Positions 15,129-22,171 of a DNA stretch of 26,330 nt are shown here, in pieces (the first letter of the stretch is position 1; every line of letters starts with the position of its first letter). Under the pieces are notes generated by a model. That model saw nothing but the letters and a program-made list of their open reading frames with translations, was not told where the DNA came from and did not search any database. The DNA is from Paratractidigestivibacter sp963630635 (GTDB taxonomy: Bacteria > Actinomycetota > Coriobacteriia > Coriobacteriales > Atopobiaceae), in assembly GCA_963630635.1 (NCBI GenBank), contig CAVGOA010000028.1, positions 1-26,330 on the forward strand. The letters are read 5' to 3'. The position numbers and the translations under genes are program-made.

Positions 15129-15806
15129 CTACCCGAGTGTACGAAAACTTTGCGGCTTGCGCAGGCTTCCCGCCACAACCGAAACATCAATGTAAGAGGC
15201 GAGAAGCTCGGCCGCTTCCCAGTCGCGCGGCGCATCGACCTGGTTGACCAGCACTTTATTGCCCAACCCCTCGGCGAGAAGAACGCGTGCGACACGCTCC
15301 GGCGTCGCCAAGTCGCAAGGCTCACAGCCCAGAAGCCCGCAGAAAACCTCGGGCCGGTGAACAACCTCGGCGATGGGCCATCCAAAGCCAGACGCACCCA
15401 CGACCAAAACCGTCTGCCCTGAGCAGTCGGGGATCACCGGCTCATGCGCCGCGTGCGCCTTCAACGGCAACCGCCGGCTACCGTCGGCCTCTACCAGCAC
15501 GTAATCGGCAAGCCCGGTAAGCTCCTCCATCGAAACCCCGGGCATGCCAAGCTTCCCGCCTTCGCACGGCGCGCCTGCGCAAACCACCCGGCTCCCCTCA
15601 AGCGCCGCCGCGATCTTCTCGCCGTCCGCATCCGTGATAACCGGACACCCCTCAAACGGCAGGATGTGTGTCGTGGTGGTAAGGACCACGCTGGCCCCCT
15701 GCGCAGACAACTCAGACGCAAGGGCGGCGAGAAGACTCGTCTTCCCGCCGCTCCCTATGACCGAAGTCACGCCACGTTGTATGCCAAGCAGCTGTGCCAG
15801 GCTCAA
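15129..15806 (-). CDS. yqeC: Selenium-dependent hydroxylase maturation protein YqeC
   Basis: Member of the YqeC family, linked to the labile selenium cofactor of molybdenum hydroxylases; the biochemical role is not settled. It has 225 residues. It begins with a P-loop-like VIGSGGKTSLL (about 17-27), followed by VVLTTTTHIL, ADYVLVEADGSRRLPLKAHAAHEPVIP and LVNQVDAPRDW, all typical. The start is TTG at 15806, well supported by TAGGGAG six to seven bases ahead. It is separated from yqeB by mscL and the bidirectional terminator. Four copies of GGCGAGAA (15198, 15273, 15615, 15726) lie in this one gene, three encoding Leu-Leu-Ala. Confidence 0.92.
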   Translation of the reverse strand: MSLAQLLGIQRGVTSVIGSGGKTSLLAALASELSAQGASVVLTTTTHILPFEGCPVITDADGEKIAAALEGSRVVCAGAPCEGGKLGMPGVSMEELTGLADYVLVEADGSRRLPLKAHAAHEPVIPDCSGQTVLVVGASGFGWPIAEVVHRPEVFCGLLGCEPCDLATPERVARVLLAEGLGNKVLVNQVDAPRDWEAAELLASYIDVSVVAGSLRKPQSFRTLG

Positions 15807-15848
15807 TTTGGCTCCCTAAACCCGCAGCTCAACGCCGCAAGAAGCATC

Positions 15849-16655
15849 CTACAGGTCGCGCTTGGGCAGCACGTTGAGTGCCACGACAAACGAAACAACG
15901 ACGCACACGACAGAAGGAACCAGCACGTGGGCATAACCCAAAGGCTCAAGCACCAACTCGCAGTCGGTCACCGTGCCAAGGGCGTCAAAGGCGCTCGTTG
16001 GCAGCCACTCCCTCACAGAAGTGACGATGTTTGCCACCTCGGGCATCGAGGCCGTGGCCATAAAAAGAACGCCAGAGAGCAGACCGGTGCACAGTGTGAG
16101 GCCCACGGCAAAGGCAACGGTGTTGTTGCGCATGAGCCACAGGGCAGCAAGCGTCAGGCACGAGCAGCCCCAGCACACCAGGATGGTCAGGACCATCCAC
16201 AGAAGAATCGAGACGATCGAGCTGGCCACCTGGAAGCCCACGACAAGCCCAGCCGAGAGAATGGCCACAAGACCGCCGCAGACCACAAAGATGCAGCTCA
16301 GGACCAGCGCAAGCACGAGCTTCTCGGTGTAGTAGACCTTCTTGCCGCAGCTGCTGGCCATGGTGCGCTCAAAGCCGGCGCGCATCTCGGCCCAGCAGAT
16401 GCTCGACGCGCACCAGCTGGACATAAGCCCCAAGAAGCCAAACATGATGGTGCCGGTCAAGATGTTGAGGGTCGAGGCCCAGCCGGCCGAGACGCCCTCG
16501 TTAAGCTCGGGCGAAGACGAGGTCAGCATCTTCGCCAATAGCGGCGAACCCACGGCAACGAGAAGAACAAAGATGACCGTGGCGACAAAATAACCCGTGG
16601 CGTTACCGTGCGAGTTGAGAAGACGGCGCAGGTCAGCGCGAAGAAGCGTCTGCAT
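15849..16655 (-). CDS. ABC-2-type transporter permease
   Basis: Membrane subunit of an ABC exporter, 268 residues. About six hydrophobic helices are visible, with a polar N-terminal RADLRRLLNSHGNATGYF typical of ABC-2 permeases; a cytoplasmic segment (AEMRAGFERTMASSCGKKVYYTEKL) follows the second helix. It begins three bases after the ATPase stop (TAGGCC then ATG), so the two form a transporter pair. The substrate is unknown; similar pairs export small peptides, antibiotics or sodium. It is followed after 42 bases by yqeC on the same strand, which may be only operon convenience. Confidence 0.87.
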   Translation of the reverse strand: MQTLLRADLRRLLNSHGNATGYFVATVIFVLLVAVGSPLLAKMLTSSSPELNEGVSAGWASTLNILTGTIMFGFLGLMSSWCASSICWAEMRAGFERTMASSCGKKVYYTEKLVLALVLSCIFVVCGGLVAILSAGLVVGFQVASSIVSILLWMVLTILVCWGCSCLTLAALWLMRNNTVAFAVGLTLCTGLLSGVLFMATASMPEVANIVTSVREWLPTSAFDALGTVTDCELVLEPLGYAHVLVPSVVCVVVSFVVALNVLPKRDL

Positions 16656-16658
16656 GGC

Positions 16659-17630
16659 CTATCGACCCCCTTCCGAGGCAGCGGCGTCCGCGGCGGGAGC
16701 GCCCTGGCCCTTGCTGTTCATAAGGTCGAGGAAAAACTCCTCGACGTCGCGCTTGGTCTGGGCAAGCTCCAAAACCTGCAGGTTTGCCTGGTAAAGCGCA
16801 AGCGACACGTCCTCGATGGCGGCAGACTTGCCGGCCACCTGCAGGCAACCGTCGTCCGCCACAGAGACCTTAGCCCCGGGGATCGCAGAGACGACCTCCT
16901 GCGCACGCGCCATGTCGGTCGTGCGCACGCGAATGACGCCCGCGGCCATCTCGGCCATGCGCGAGGCCTCGAACTCGATGACCATCTTGCCCGCATTGAT
17001 GACGCCAAAGCGCGTGGCAAAGCGGTTGAGCTGGTCAAGAACGTGCGTGGACACCACGATGGTGATGCCCTTCTCGCGGTTAAGGCGCTGCAGGGTCTGG
17101 CGCATCTCGTGGGTGGCCGCCGGGTCAAGGCCGTTGAACGGCTCGTCCAGCAGCAAGAGCTCGGGCGTGCCCACCATGGCAAGCGCGATGCCCATGCGCT
17201 GCTTCATGCCCAGCGAGAAATTGCGCGTCTGCTTAGAGCCGGTGTTGGCCAGGTTCACGATCTCAAGAAGCTCCTGGCAGTGCTCCTTGGGGTTCTTGAC
17301 GCCCAGAGCAGTGGCCTTATACATAAGGTTGTCCATGGCGCTCATACGGTCGAGAAGACCGGGGGCCTCGATGATGGCGCCCACGCCGGTGGGGCCGTCG
17401 CAGGTGGCCGGGTTGTGGCCCAGGACCTCAAGCTCGCCCGAGGTGGGGCTGATAAGGCCGCAGACCATCTTCATCGTGGTCGACTTGCCCGCGCCGTTGC
17501 GACCAACAAAACCGTAGATGTCGCCGCGGTGGACGTTCATGTCCAGGCTGTCGACGGCGTTCATCGCGCCGTAGGTCTTGGTGAGGCCCTGTGCGCGAAT
17601 AACGCAGTCTGCCTCGTTGAATCTTGTCAT
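16659..17630 (-). CDS. ABC exporter ATPase (BcrA/NatA group)
   Basis: ATPase partner of the ABC-2 permease, 323 residues. It shows Walker A GRNGAGKST (about 43-51), signature FSLGMKQR, Walker B LLLLDEPFNGLD and switch histidine STHVLDQL. A C-terminal extension of about 90 residues follows the ATPase core, as in BcrA-like proteins, and ends in an Ala-rich tail. The ATG at 17630 follows AGGTGA. A terminator-like hairpin (17647-17673) separates it from ridA, so expression may depend on readthrough or on a promoter I cannot pick out. Confidence 0.92.
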   Translation of the reverse strand: MTRFNEADCVIRAQGLTKTYGAMNAVDSLDMNVHRGDIYGFVGRNGAGKSTTMKMVCGLISPTSGELEVLGHNPATCDGPTGVGAIIEAPGLLDRMSAMDNLMYKATALGVKNPKEHCQELLEIVNLANTGSKQTRNFSLGMKQRMGIALAMVGTPELLLLDEPFNGLDPAATHEMRQTLQRLNREKGITIVVSTHVLDQLNRFATRFGVINAGKMVIEFEASRMAEMAAGVIRVRTTDMARAQEVVSAIPGAKVSVADDGCLQVAGKSAAIEDVSLALYQANLQVLELAQTKRDVEEFFLDLMNSKGQGAPAADAAASEGGR

Positions 17631-17646
17631 AACTTCACCTATCTAA

Positions 17647-17673
17647 TAAAGGCGCCGCCATACGGGCGACGCC
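17647..17673 (-). terminator. Terminator-like hairpin after ridA
   Basis: On the minus strand GGCGTCGCC and GGCGGCGCC form a near-perfect stem around CGTAT, followed by TTTATT. It lies between the ridA stop (17697) and the ATPase start (17630). Confidence 0.65.
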
Positions 17674-17696
17674 AGGGAAACAGGCAGCTTCTTACC

Positions 17697-18077
17697 TTAG
17701 AGGTAAGCCACAGCCTTGATCTCGAGCTTAGAGCCCTTGGGAAGGGCGGCCACCTGGAAGCAGGCGCGAGCCGGGTAGGGCTTCTCGAAGAAGGTGCCGT
17801 AGACCTCGTTCATAGCGGCAAAATCGCCCAGGTCGGACAGGTAGACGGTGGTCTCGGCAACGTTTGCCAGGGTGGCGCCGGCAGCCTCGAGGATGTTCTT
17901 GATGTTGGTCAGGCTTTGGGCGGTCTGCGCGGCAATATCGTCGCCGGCGAACTCGCCGGTGGCCGGGTCAATGGGCAGCTGACCCGAGACGTGGATGACG
18001 TTGCCATGCTTAACGGCGGCGGAGTAGGGCCCCAGGGCCGCAGGGGCCTTATCGGTGACAACAGCTTCGTTGGACAT
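17697..18077 (-). CDS. ridA: RidA-family reactive enamine/imine deaminase
   Basis: Small cytoplasmic enzyme that hydrolyses reactive 2-aminoacrylate-type intermediates released by PLP enzymes. It has 126 residues, the usual length. Family features are APAALGPYSAAV near the N terminus, VHVSGQLP-like VIHVSGQLPIDP, and the active-site arginine in PARACFQVAALPKGSKLEIKAV (cut here to PARACFQV), near residue 104. The ATG at 18077 follows AAGGAGA. Upstream (18078-18254) I see no gene; it holds the leader and one GGCGAGAAG copy (18216-18224). Confidence 0.95.
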   Translation of the reverse strand: MSNEAVVTDKAPAALGPYSAAVKHGNVIHVSGQLPIDPATGEFAGDDIAAQTAQSLTNIKNILEAAGATLANVAETTVYLSDLGDFAAMNEVYGTFFEKPYPARACFQVAALPKGSKLEIKAVAYL

Positions 18078-18254
18078 GGTTTCTCCTTATGGGATCGAAG
18101 GTTGGCCAAGCTGACCGGCGACCGCGCGGGCCGCCCAATAGATACCCATAGTAGCGCGGCCAAGCTGGTCATACGACGAAACTCTTCGTAAAAGTTTGCC
18201 TCCCCCGCGTGACATGGCGAGAAGACCTGGGCCACGGCCGGTGCCGCACCGCGC

Positions 18255-19190
18255 CTATCCCCTACCGAGAAGCTCCTTCTCAATAAAGCGCAGGTCATCT
18301 TGGGTATCGATATCGTGCACCTCAAGCGGATCGGCCGCCTCGACAAGCCGTACGCGATAGCGCAGTTCGGGTCGCTTCGCGAAAAGGGAGCTCCCGCCCG
18401 CGTTGCCCTCAAGAGCCGCCAGCGCCGGCAGCTCCTCGGCGGGCCACAAAATCGGGCTCGCGCCCACGTCGTTGCTGCTTAGGCGCACAATGCTGCCGGG
18501 GTAGCCCTGGAACTCGGCCACCAGGGCCCGCACGCTCTTCTCGGTAAGGCAGGCCTGGTCACCAGGGACAAACAAGACGCCCGGCAAGTCGACCAGGGCC
18601 TTCAAACCCTCGCGCACCGTGTCACTTTGGTAGGCGCCGGCATGCTGCACGCAAGCCACACCCAGCTGCTCGCACAGCTCGTGCACCGCAGGCGCACGCG
18701 TGACCACCACCACGTCCAGAAGCTCTGCGGGCAACGCCGCCAGTGTATGGGCCAAGACCGGCCGGCCGCATAGGTCTGCCAGCAGTTTATTGGAGCCAAA
18801 ACGCCGCGCCTCGCCAGATGCCATAACCACGCAGCCCACGCGCGCCACCCCGCAAAAGCCCGAGAAACACTCGGCAAAATTGCGGCGCATGTCCTCTTCG
18901 CACGAGCACTCAAAGGCCCGGTAACGGCGCAGCAGCTCGCGGGCCTGGGGCGTAAGACGGCTCCCTCCCCCGCCCGAGCCGCCGATCTTGCGCTCGGTCA
19001 AGGCAAAGCCCAGCGATTCCTCGGCGGTCTTCACCATACGAAACGCCTTGGTATAGGCCATCCCCATGCTGATCGCGGCGGCGCGAAGGCTCCCTTCGCT
19101 CTCCACGCGCTCAAGCAGCTCGCGCGGGCCGGGGCCAAACAGGCGAGCTCCCTCATCGCCCAAGACATATGTGCGCAGGTCGGGCCTCAA
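18255..19190 (-). CDS. ModE-type DNA-binding domain fused to MocA-type cytidylyltransferase
   Basis: 311 residues in two domains. Residues ~8-95 match the ModE N-terminal winged helix: LFGPGPRELLERV, SEGSLRAAAISMGMAYTKAFRM (helix-turn-helix), then GGSGGGGSRLTPQARELL (70-87), the ModE signature. The molybdate-binding TOBE domains of ModE are absent. Residues ~115-311 are a MocA/MobA nucleotidyltransferase, with ASGEARRFGSNKLL (124-137), FVPGDQACL and VHDIDTQDDLRF. MocA makes molybdopterin cytosine dinucleotide for xanthine dehydrogenase-family enzymes. The start is taken as TTG at 19190, 12 bases after AGGAGG; the open frame runs to a GTG at 19232, and CTG at 19193 is closer to the ribosome site. 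It could be both enzyme and regulator. Confidence 0.88.
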   Translation of the reverse strand: MRPDLRTYVLGDEGARLFGPGPRELLERVESEGSLRAAAISMGMAYTKAFRMVKTAEESLGFALTERKIGGSGGGGSRLTPQARELLRRYRAFECSCEEDMRRNFAECFSGFCGVARVGCVVMASGEARRFGSNKLLADLCGRPVLAHTLAALPAELLDVVVVTRAPAVHELCEQLGVACVQHAGAYQSDTVREGLKALVDLPGVLFVPGDQACLTEKSVRALVAEFQGYPGSIVRLSSNDVGASPILWPAEELPALAALEGNAGGSSLFAKRPELRYRVRLVEAADPLEVHDIDTQDDLRFIEKELLGRG

Positions 19191-19268
19191 CAGGTCTTCT
19201 CGCCTCCTTTTAACAAACCACTGGCGGCACACCTGCGACTAACGCAGACCGTGCCGGGCATAAAACAT

Positions 19269-19283
19269 GTAAGCTATGCTAAC
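19269..19283. promoter_or_regulatory. Imperfect palindrome in the divergent promoter region
   Basis: GTAAGCTATGCTAAC has arms GT-AGC and GCT-AC around TAT and contains the -10-like TATGCT for the plus-strand gene. It lies between the divergent modE-mocA and 160-aa genes. A regulatory role is only suggested. Confidence 0.3.
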
Positions 19284-19330
19284 ACCGCCCGCGGGCCGCA
19301 CTACCCGTTGTACAAAAGGAGGATAACGCC

Positions 19331-19813
19331 ATGCTAGACATGATCCGCGCAGAGGAAGCCCGCAAACTCGTGGCCGCCTCCGAGCCAAACCGCGACATGG
19401 CCGCCAACGACACTTTGTCAGACGACGCCATGGACTGGGCGTTCCAAAACGCCATCGGCCGCACCGAGATGCGCATCAAGACCTACGCTCGCTTTGGCCG
19501 CACGCAGGCTCGCGTCAAGTTTGCCCCCGGCGCTACCGACTGCGCAGGCGACGGCAACTCCTTCTACAACGACCTGGTGGGCAACTCCAACGTTATCGTG
19601 GCAGATGCCATCGCAGACATCATCTATGGCCGTGACCAGGACGTTATTTCTCCCCTTCAGCGCTCGCGCCTTCTCAACACCTACTCCACGCGCCTGGCCA
19701 AGTTCGTGCGCGACGTCGAGCGCCTGGGCTACAACGTGACCGTGGGCGAGGGATCGGGCCAAGGCAGCCACGACGACACCGACGACTCCACGATCATCAT
19801 CAGCTGGGCCTAA
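19331..19813 (+). CDS. Protein of unknown function (160 aa)
   Basis: I do not recognise the family. The ATG at 19331 has a strong AAAGGAGG ahead. The protein is soluble-looking and mixed charged, with no signal peptide or membrane helix. Features are an N-terminal helix (MIRAEEARKLVAASE), a central ARFGRTQARVKFAPGATDCAG segment, a helical LQRSRLLNTYSTRLAKFVRDVERLGY, and an acidic Ser/Asp-rich tail (GSHDDTDDS) ending IIISWA. It is transcribed divergently from the modE-mocA fusion gene and has a terminator at 19884-19920. A TTGTACAA palindrome sits just before its ribosome site and twice in its downstream region. Confidence 0.78.
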   Translation: MLDMIRAEEARKLVAASEPNRDMAANDTLSDDAMDWAFQNAIGRTEMRIKTYARFGRTQARVKFAPGATDCAGDGNSFYNDLVGNSNVIVADAIADIIYGRDQDVISPLQRSRLLNTYSTRLAKFVRDVERLGYNVTVGEGSGQGSHDDTDDSTIIISWA

Positions 19814-19855
19814 CGCGACGGCGAGAAGACCCTCGCACCCCGCGTCCCACCAAAG

Positions 19856-19907
19856 CCGCCGATGTTTGTACAAACATTCGCAAAAACCGCCGATGCTTGT
19901 ACAAACA
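19856..19907 (+). repeat. Tandem pair of 21-nt repeats with TTGTACAA palindromes
   Basis: CCGCCGATGTTTGTACAAACA (one base over the quoting limit if joined; positions 19856-19876) recurs at 19887-19907 with one mismatch and a 31-base period. The first copy contains the perfect palindrome TGTTTGTACAAACA (19863-19876). Confidence 0.75.
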
Positions 19908-19920
19908 CCGGCGGTTTCTT
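19884..19920 (+). terminator. Terminator after the 160-aa gene
   Basis: AAACCGCCG (19884-19892) pairs with CGGCGGTTT (19909-19917); the loop contains TTGTACAA, which can form an inner stem. A short TTTCTT tail follows. It could also act on the minus strand against the convergent BMP gene, since A-rich sequence precedes it. Confidence 0.7.
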
Positions 19921-19995
19921 AGAAATTCAAGCGTTTTGCGAGCCTCAAATTACAAACATCAGCTGCAATCGAGAATAGCCTGCGGCGAGAAACCC

Positions 19996-21096
19996 TTAGA
20001 GGGTGCTCTTGATGGCCTCGACCTCGGCGTCGGTCAGGAAGGTGTCCTTCTCGATCTGCTCGGCGTACTCCTCGATCTTGGCCTGGATGTCGGCCGGGAT
20101 CTTATCGGAGAGCTTACCCAGAGAGATGCCGCCGTTGGAAAGGTCGGCGGTGACGGCCTTGCCGCCGCCAAAGGTACCGGCCTCGATCTCGTCCATAGCC
20201 TGGGAGATCATCCAGTCGGTGACGGTAGAGGCGATGACGGTAGGCTGGTCGTCGCCCAGGATGTCGATCGGCTGCGCGATGTCGAAGTGGGTGTCGGCAC
20301 CGGCGTTCTCAAGGGCCTTACGGGCGCCGTTGTCGACGGCAGAGGCGTCGCCCCACATGACGTCGACGTTGTTGGAAGAGATCCACTGCTCGGTGAGCTG
20401 GGTGCCCAGGGAAGCGTCGGTGAAGCCGGCCTCGAAGTTGTACTGACCCTTGACCTCGGGGTTGACCTTCTGGGCAGCGGCCAAGAAGGCGGAGTACTTG
20501 TTGAGGGTCGAGGGGAGCTTCATGCCACCGATGAAGCCGATGGAGTTGGTCTGGGTCATGGAACCAGCGATGACGCCGGCCAGGGCGCCGAGCTGCTTGA
20601 AGTTGGGGAGAACGGCCTCGACGTTGTCGGTGTTCTCGTAGTCGGTCATCTCGATGGAAGGATCGGTGTTGGTGATAAGGAAGTGGACGCCGGGGTGGGT
20701 GTCGGCGGCCTCGGAGGCAACCTCGGCCCACAGGGAGGCAAACTGGTTGCCGTTGCCCACGATCAGGTCGACGTCCTGGTCAACGTAGGACTCGGCGGCA
20801 GAGGCGGCGTCGGAGTTGGCGGTGTTCTCCTTGGGCTCGAGCATGGTCCAGGAAGAGTGGGCCTCGATGGCGCGCTTGAGCGACTCGTAGTGAGCCTGGT
20901 CCCAGCCGCCGTCGGTGATGGTACCGCTCATGATCATGGCGACCTTGTAGCTGCTCTTCTTCTCGGTAGAGGCAGAGTCGCTCGAGCTCGAGGAGCTAGA
21001 GCCGCCGCAGCCGGCCAGGGTCAGGGCACCAGCGGCAGCCAAACCGGCAGCCACGGCCTCGCGCCTGTTGAGCATCAAAGAGGACAGGTTCTTCAT
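19996..21096 (-). CDS. BMP-family substrate-binding lipoprotein
   Basis: Extracellular binding subunit of a BMP/PnrA-type importer, most often for purine nucleosides. It has 366 residues. The signal peptide carries a twin arginine (LNRREAVAAG) and ends in lipobox LAGC (about 27-30). A serine-rich linker (31-48) is followed by the binding fold starting YKVAMIMSGTITDGGWDQ, then DLIVGNGNQF, SIGFIGGMKLP and DVMWGDASAVDNGA, which match BMP proteins. The ATG at 21096 follows AAAGGA. It is the last gene of the transporter set and is separated from the permease genes by a terminator, so it probably has its own promoter or a separately tuned transcript level. Confidence 0.93.
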   Translation of the reverse strand: MKNLSSLMLNRREAVAAGLAAAGALTLAGCGGSSSSSSSDSASTEKKSSYKVAMIMSGTITDGGWDQAHYESLKRAIEAHSSWTMLEPKENTANSDAASAAESYVDQDVDLIVGNGNQFASLWAEVASEAADTHPGVHFLITNTDPSIEMTDYENTDNVEAVLPNFKQLGALAGVIAGSMTQTNSIGFIGGMKLPSTLNKYSAFLAAAQKVNPEVKGQYNFEAGFTDASLGTQLTEQWISSNNVDVMWGDASAVDNGARKALENAGADTHFDIAQPIDILGDDQPTVIASTVTDWMISQAMDEIEAGTFGGGKAVTADLSNGGISLGKLSDKIPADIQAKIEEYAEQIEKDTFLTDAEVEAIKSTL

Positions 21097-21122
21097 ACAG
21101 TGAATCCTTTCGTTTTCTCCCC

Positions 21123-21191
21123 GGGCCGCGCCTGTGCGGCCCCCAAAAACAAACTTTACACTGCGTTGCCGCAGCTATAACACGGCAACGC
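21123..21191 (-). promoter_or_regulatory. Two perfect hairpins in the BMP-gene leader
   Basis: GCGTTGCCG (21163-21171) pairs with CGGCAACGC (21183-21191), and GGGCCGC (21123-21129) pairs with GCGGCCC (21136-21142). Both lie between the upstream terminator and the BMP start. They may stabilise the transcript or mark an operator; I cannot identify a known riboswitch. Confidence 0.5.
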
Positions 21192-21193
21192 CT

Positions 21194-21235
21194 AAAAAAC
21201 ACCCCGCCACATGCAGATGACATGCGACGGGGCGA
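21194..21235 (-). terminator. Terminator between permease and BMP genes
   Basis: On the minus strand CCCCGTCGCATG and CATGTGGCGGGG pair (two G-U) around TCATCTG, and TTTTTT follows (21199-21194). It lies four bases past the second permease gene. Confidence 0.85.
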
Positions 21236-21238
21236 GAT

Positions 21239-22171
21239 TTAGCGCTGCTCCCTGTAGTAGGGCTGGCCGTTGGCCTTGGGGCCGGCGTGCTTGGACCCAA
21301 AGAAGATGAGCGCGATGATGGTGAAGATGTACGGGATCATCTTGAAGAACATCACCGGAGCGGCCTGGAACTGGGCCTGAAGCGCGACGTTTAGGCCGTC
21401 GAAGAAGCCAAAGAGCAGGCTCGCCAGCATGACGCCCACGGCACTCCAGCGGCCAAAGATGACGGTCGCCAGCGCGATGAAGCCGCGGCCCATCACGATG
21501 CCGTCGGTGTAGATCGGCGTGTAGCAGATGGTGAGAAACGCGCCGCCCGCGGCCGCCAGGGCGCCGCACAGGGCGCAGGCGATGTACTTCACGCGGATGA
21601 CGTTGATGCCCAGGGTCTCGGCCGCCTGGGGCTTCTCGCCAACGGCCCTAAAAGAAAGGCCCGCGCGGCAACGGCGGAAGAAGAACGTGATTACCGGCAC
21701 CAAAAGAAACGCGATGTAGGCCAAAGGGGTCTGGTTAAAGAGACCGTTGCCAATGTAAGGGATGTCGCTAAGGCCGGGGATGGCCAGGCTCGCCATCTGC
21801 TCGCCCGTGGCGTTTGCCGAGTTAGAGCCAACAAAGAGGTTGTAGCCAAACAGGGCAATGGCCGGTGCCAGGATGTTGATCGCCATACTGGTGACCACCT
21901 GGTCGGCGCACAAGGTGATGGTGCAGAAGGCGTAGAGCATGTTGATAAGCACGCCCGCGCACATGCCAACAAGAAGACCCACCCACAAGTTTCCCGTGAC
22001 CTTGCCCACGGCAAAGGCGACAAAGGCGCCCACGGCCATGATGCCCTCAAGGCCAATGTTGACAAGACCGGCGCGCTCGGAGAAAACCTCGCCCAGCGCC
22101 GCCAGCATGATAGGCACGGCGCCCATGGCCATGGCCTTGACGATGGTAGGAAGTGCAACCATGAAGTCCAT
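21239..22171 (-). CDS. Nucleoside-type ABC transporter permease (second subunit)
   Basis: One of two membrane subunits of the BMP-linked importer, 310 residues, in the branched-chain amino acid permease superfamily (YufQ/NupQ-like). Eight or more membrane helices are visible, with the family motifs GLEGIMAVGAF (about 41-51) and RAVGEKPQAAETLGINV (about 175-191), the latter being the cytoplasmic coupling loop. The ATG at 22171 directly abuts the stop codon of the first permease gene (TAAATG), so translation is likely coupled. The chain ends in a short basic tail. Confidence 0.93.
   Translation of the reverse strand: MDFMVALPTIVKAMAMGAVPIMLAALGEVFSERAGLVNIGLEGIMAVGAFVAFAVGKVTGNLWVGLLVGMCAGVLINMLYAFCTITLCADQVVTSMAINILAPAIALFGYNLFVGSNSANATGEQMASLAIPGLSDIPYIGNGLFNQTPLAYIAFLLVPVITFFFRRCRAGLSFRAVGEKPQAAETLGINVIRVKYIACALCGALAAAGGAFLTICYTPIYTDGIVMGRGFIALATVIFGRWSAVGVMLASLLFGFFDGLNVALQAQFQAAPVMFFKMIPYIFTIIALIFFGSKHAGPKANGQPYYREQR

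Noticed and set aside
13495..15806. Selenoprotein (in-frame UGA) in yqeB or yqeC
   Set aside because: Both genes are read through normally without in-frame UGA; the family link is to a labile selenium cofactor, not selenocysteine.
14510..19907. Two repeat pairs with a 31-base period, as in a CRISPR array
   Set aside because: Each has only two units and they include terminator stems and palindromes; there are no cas genes and no spacer-repeat pattern.
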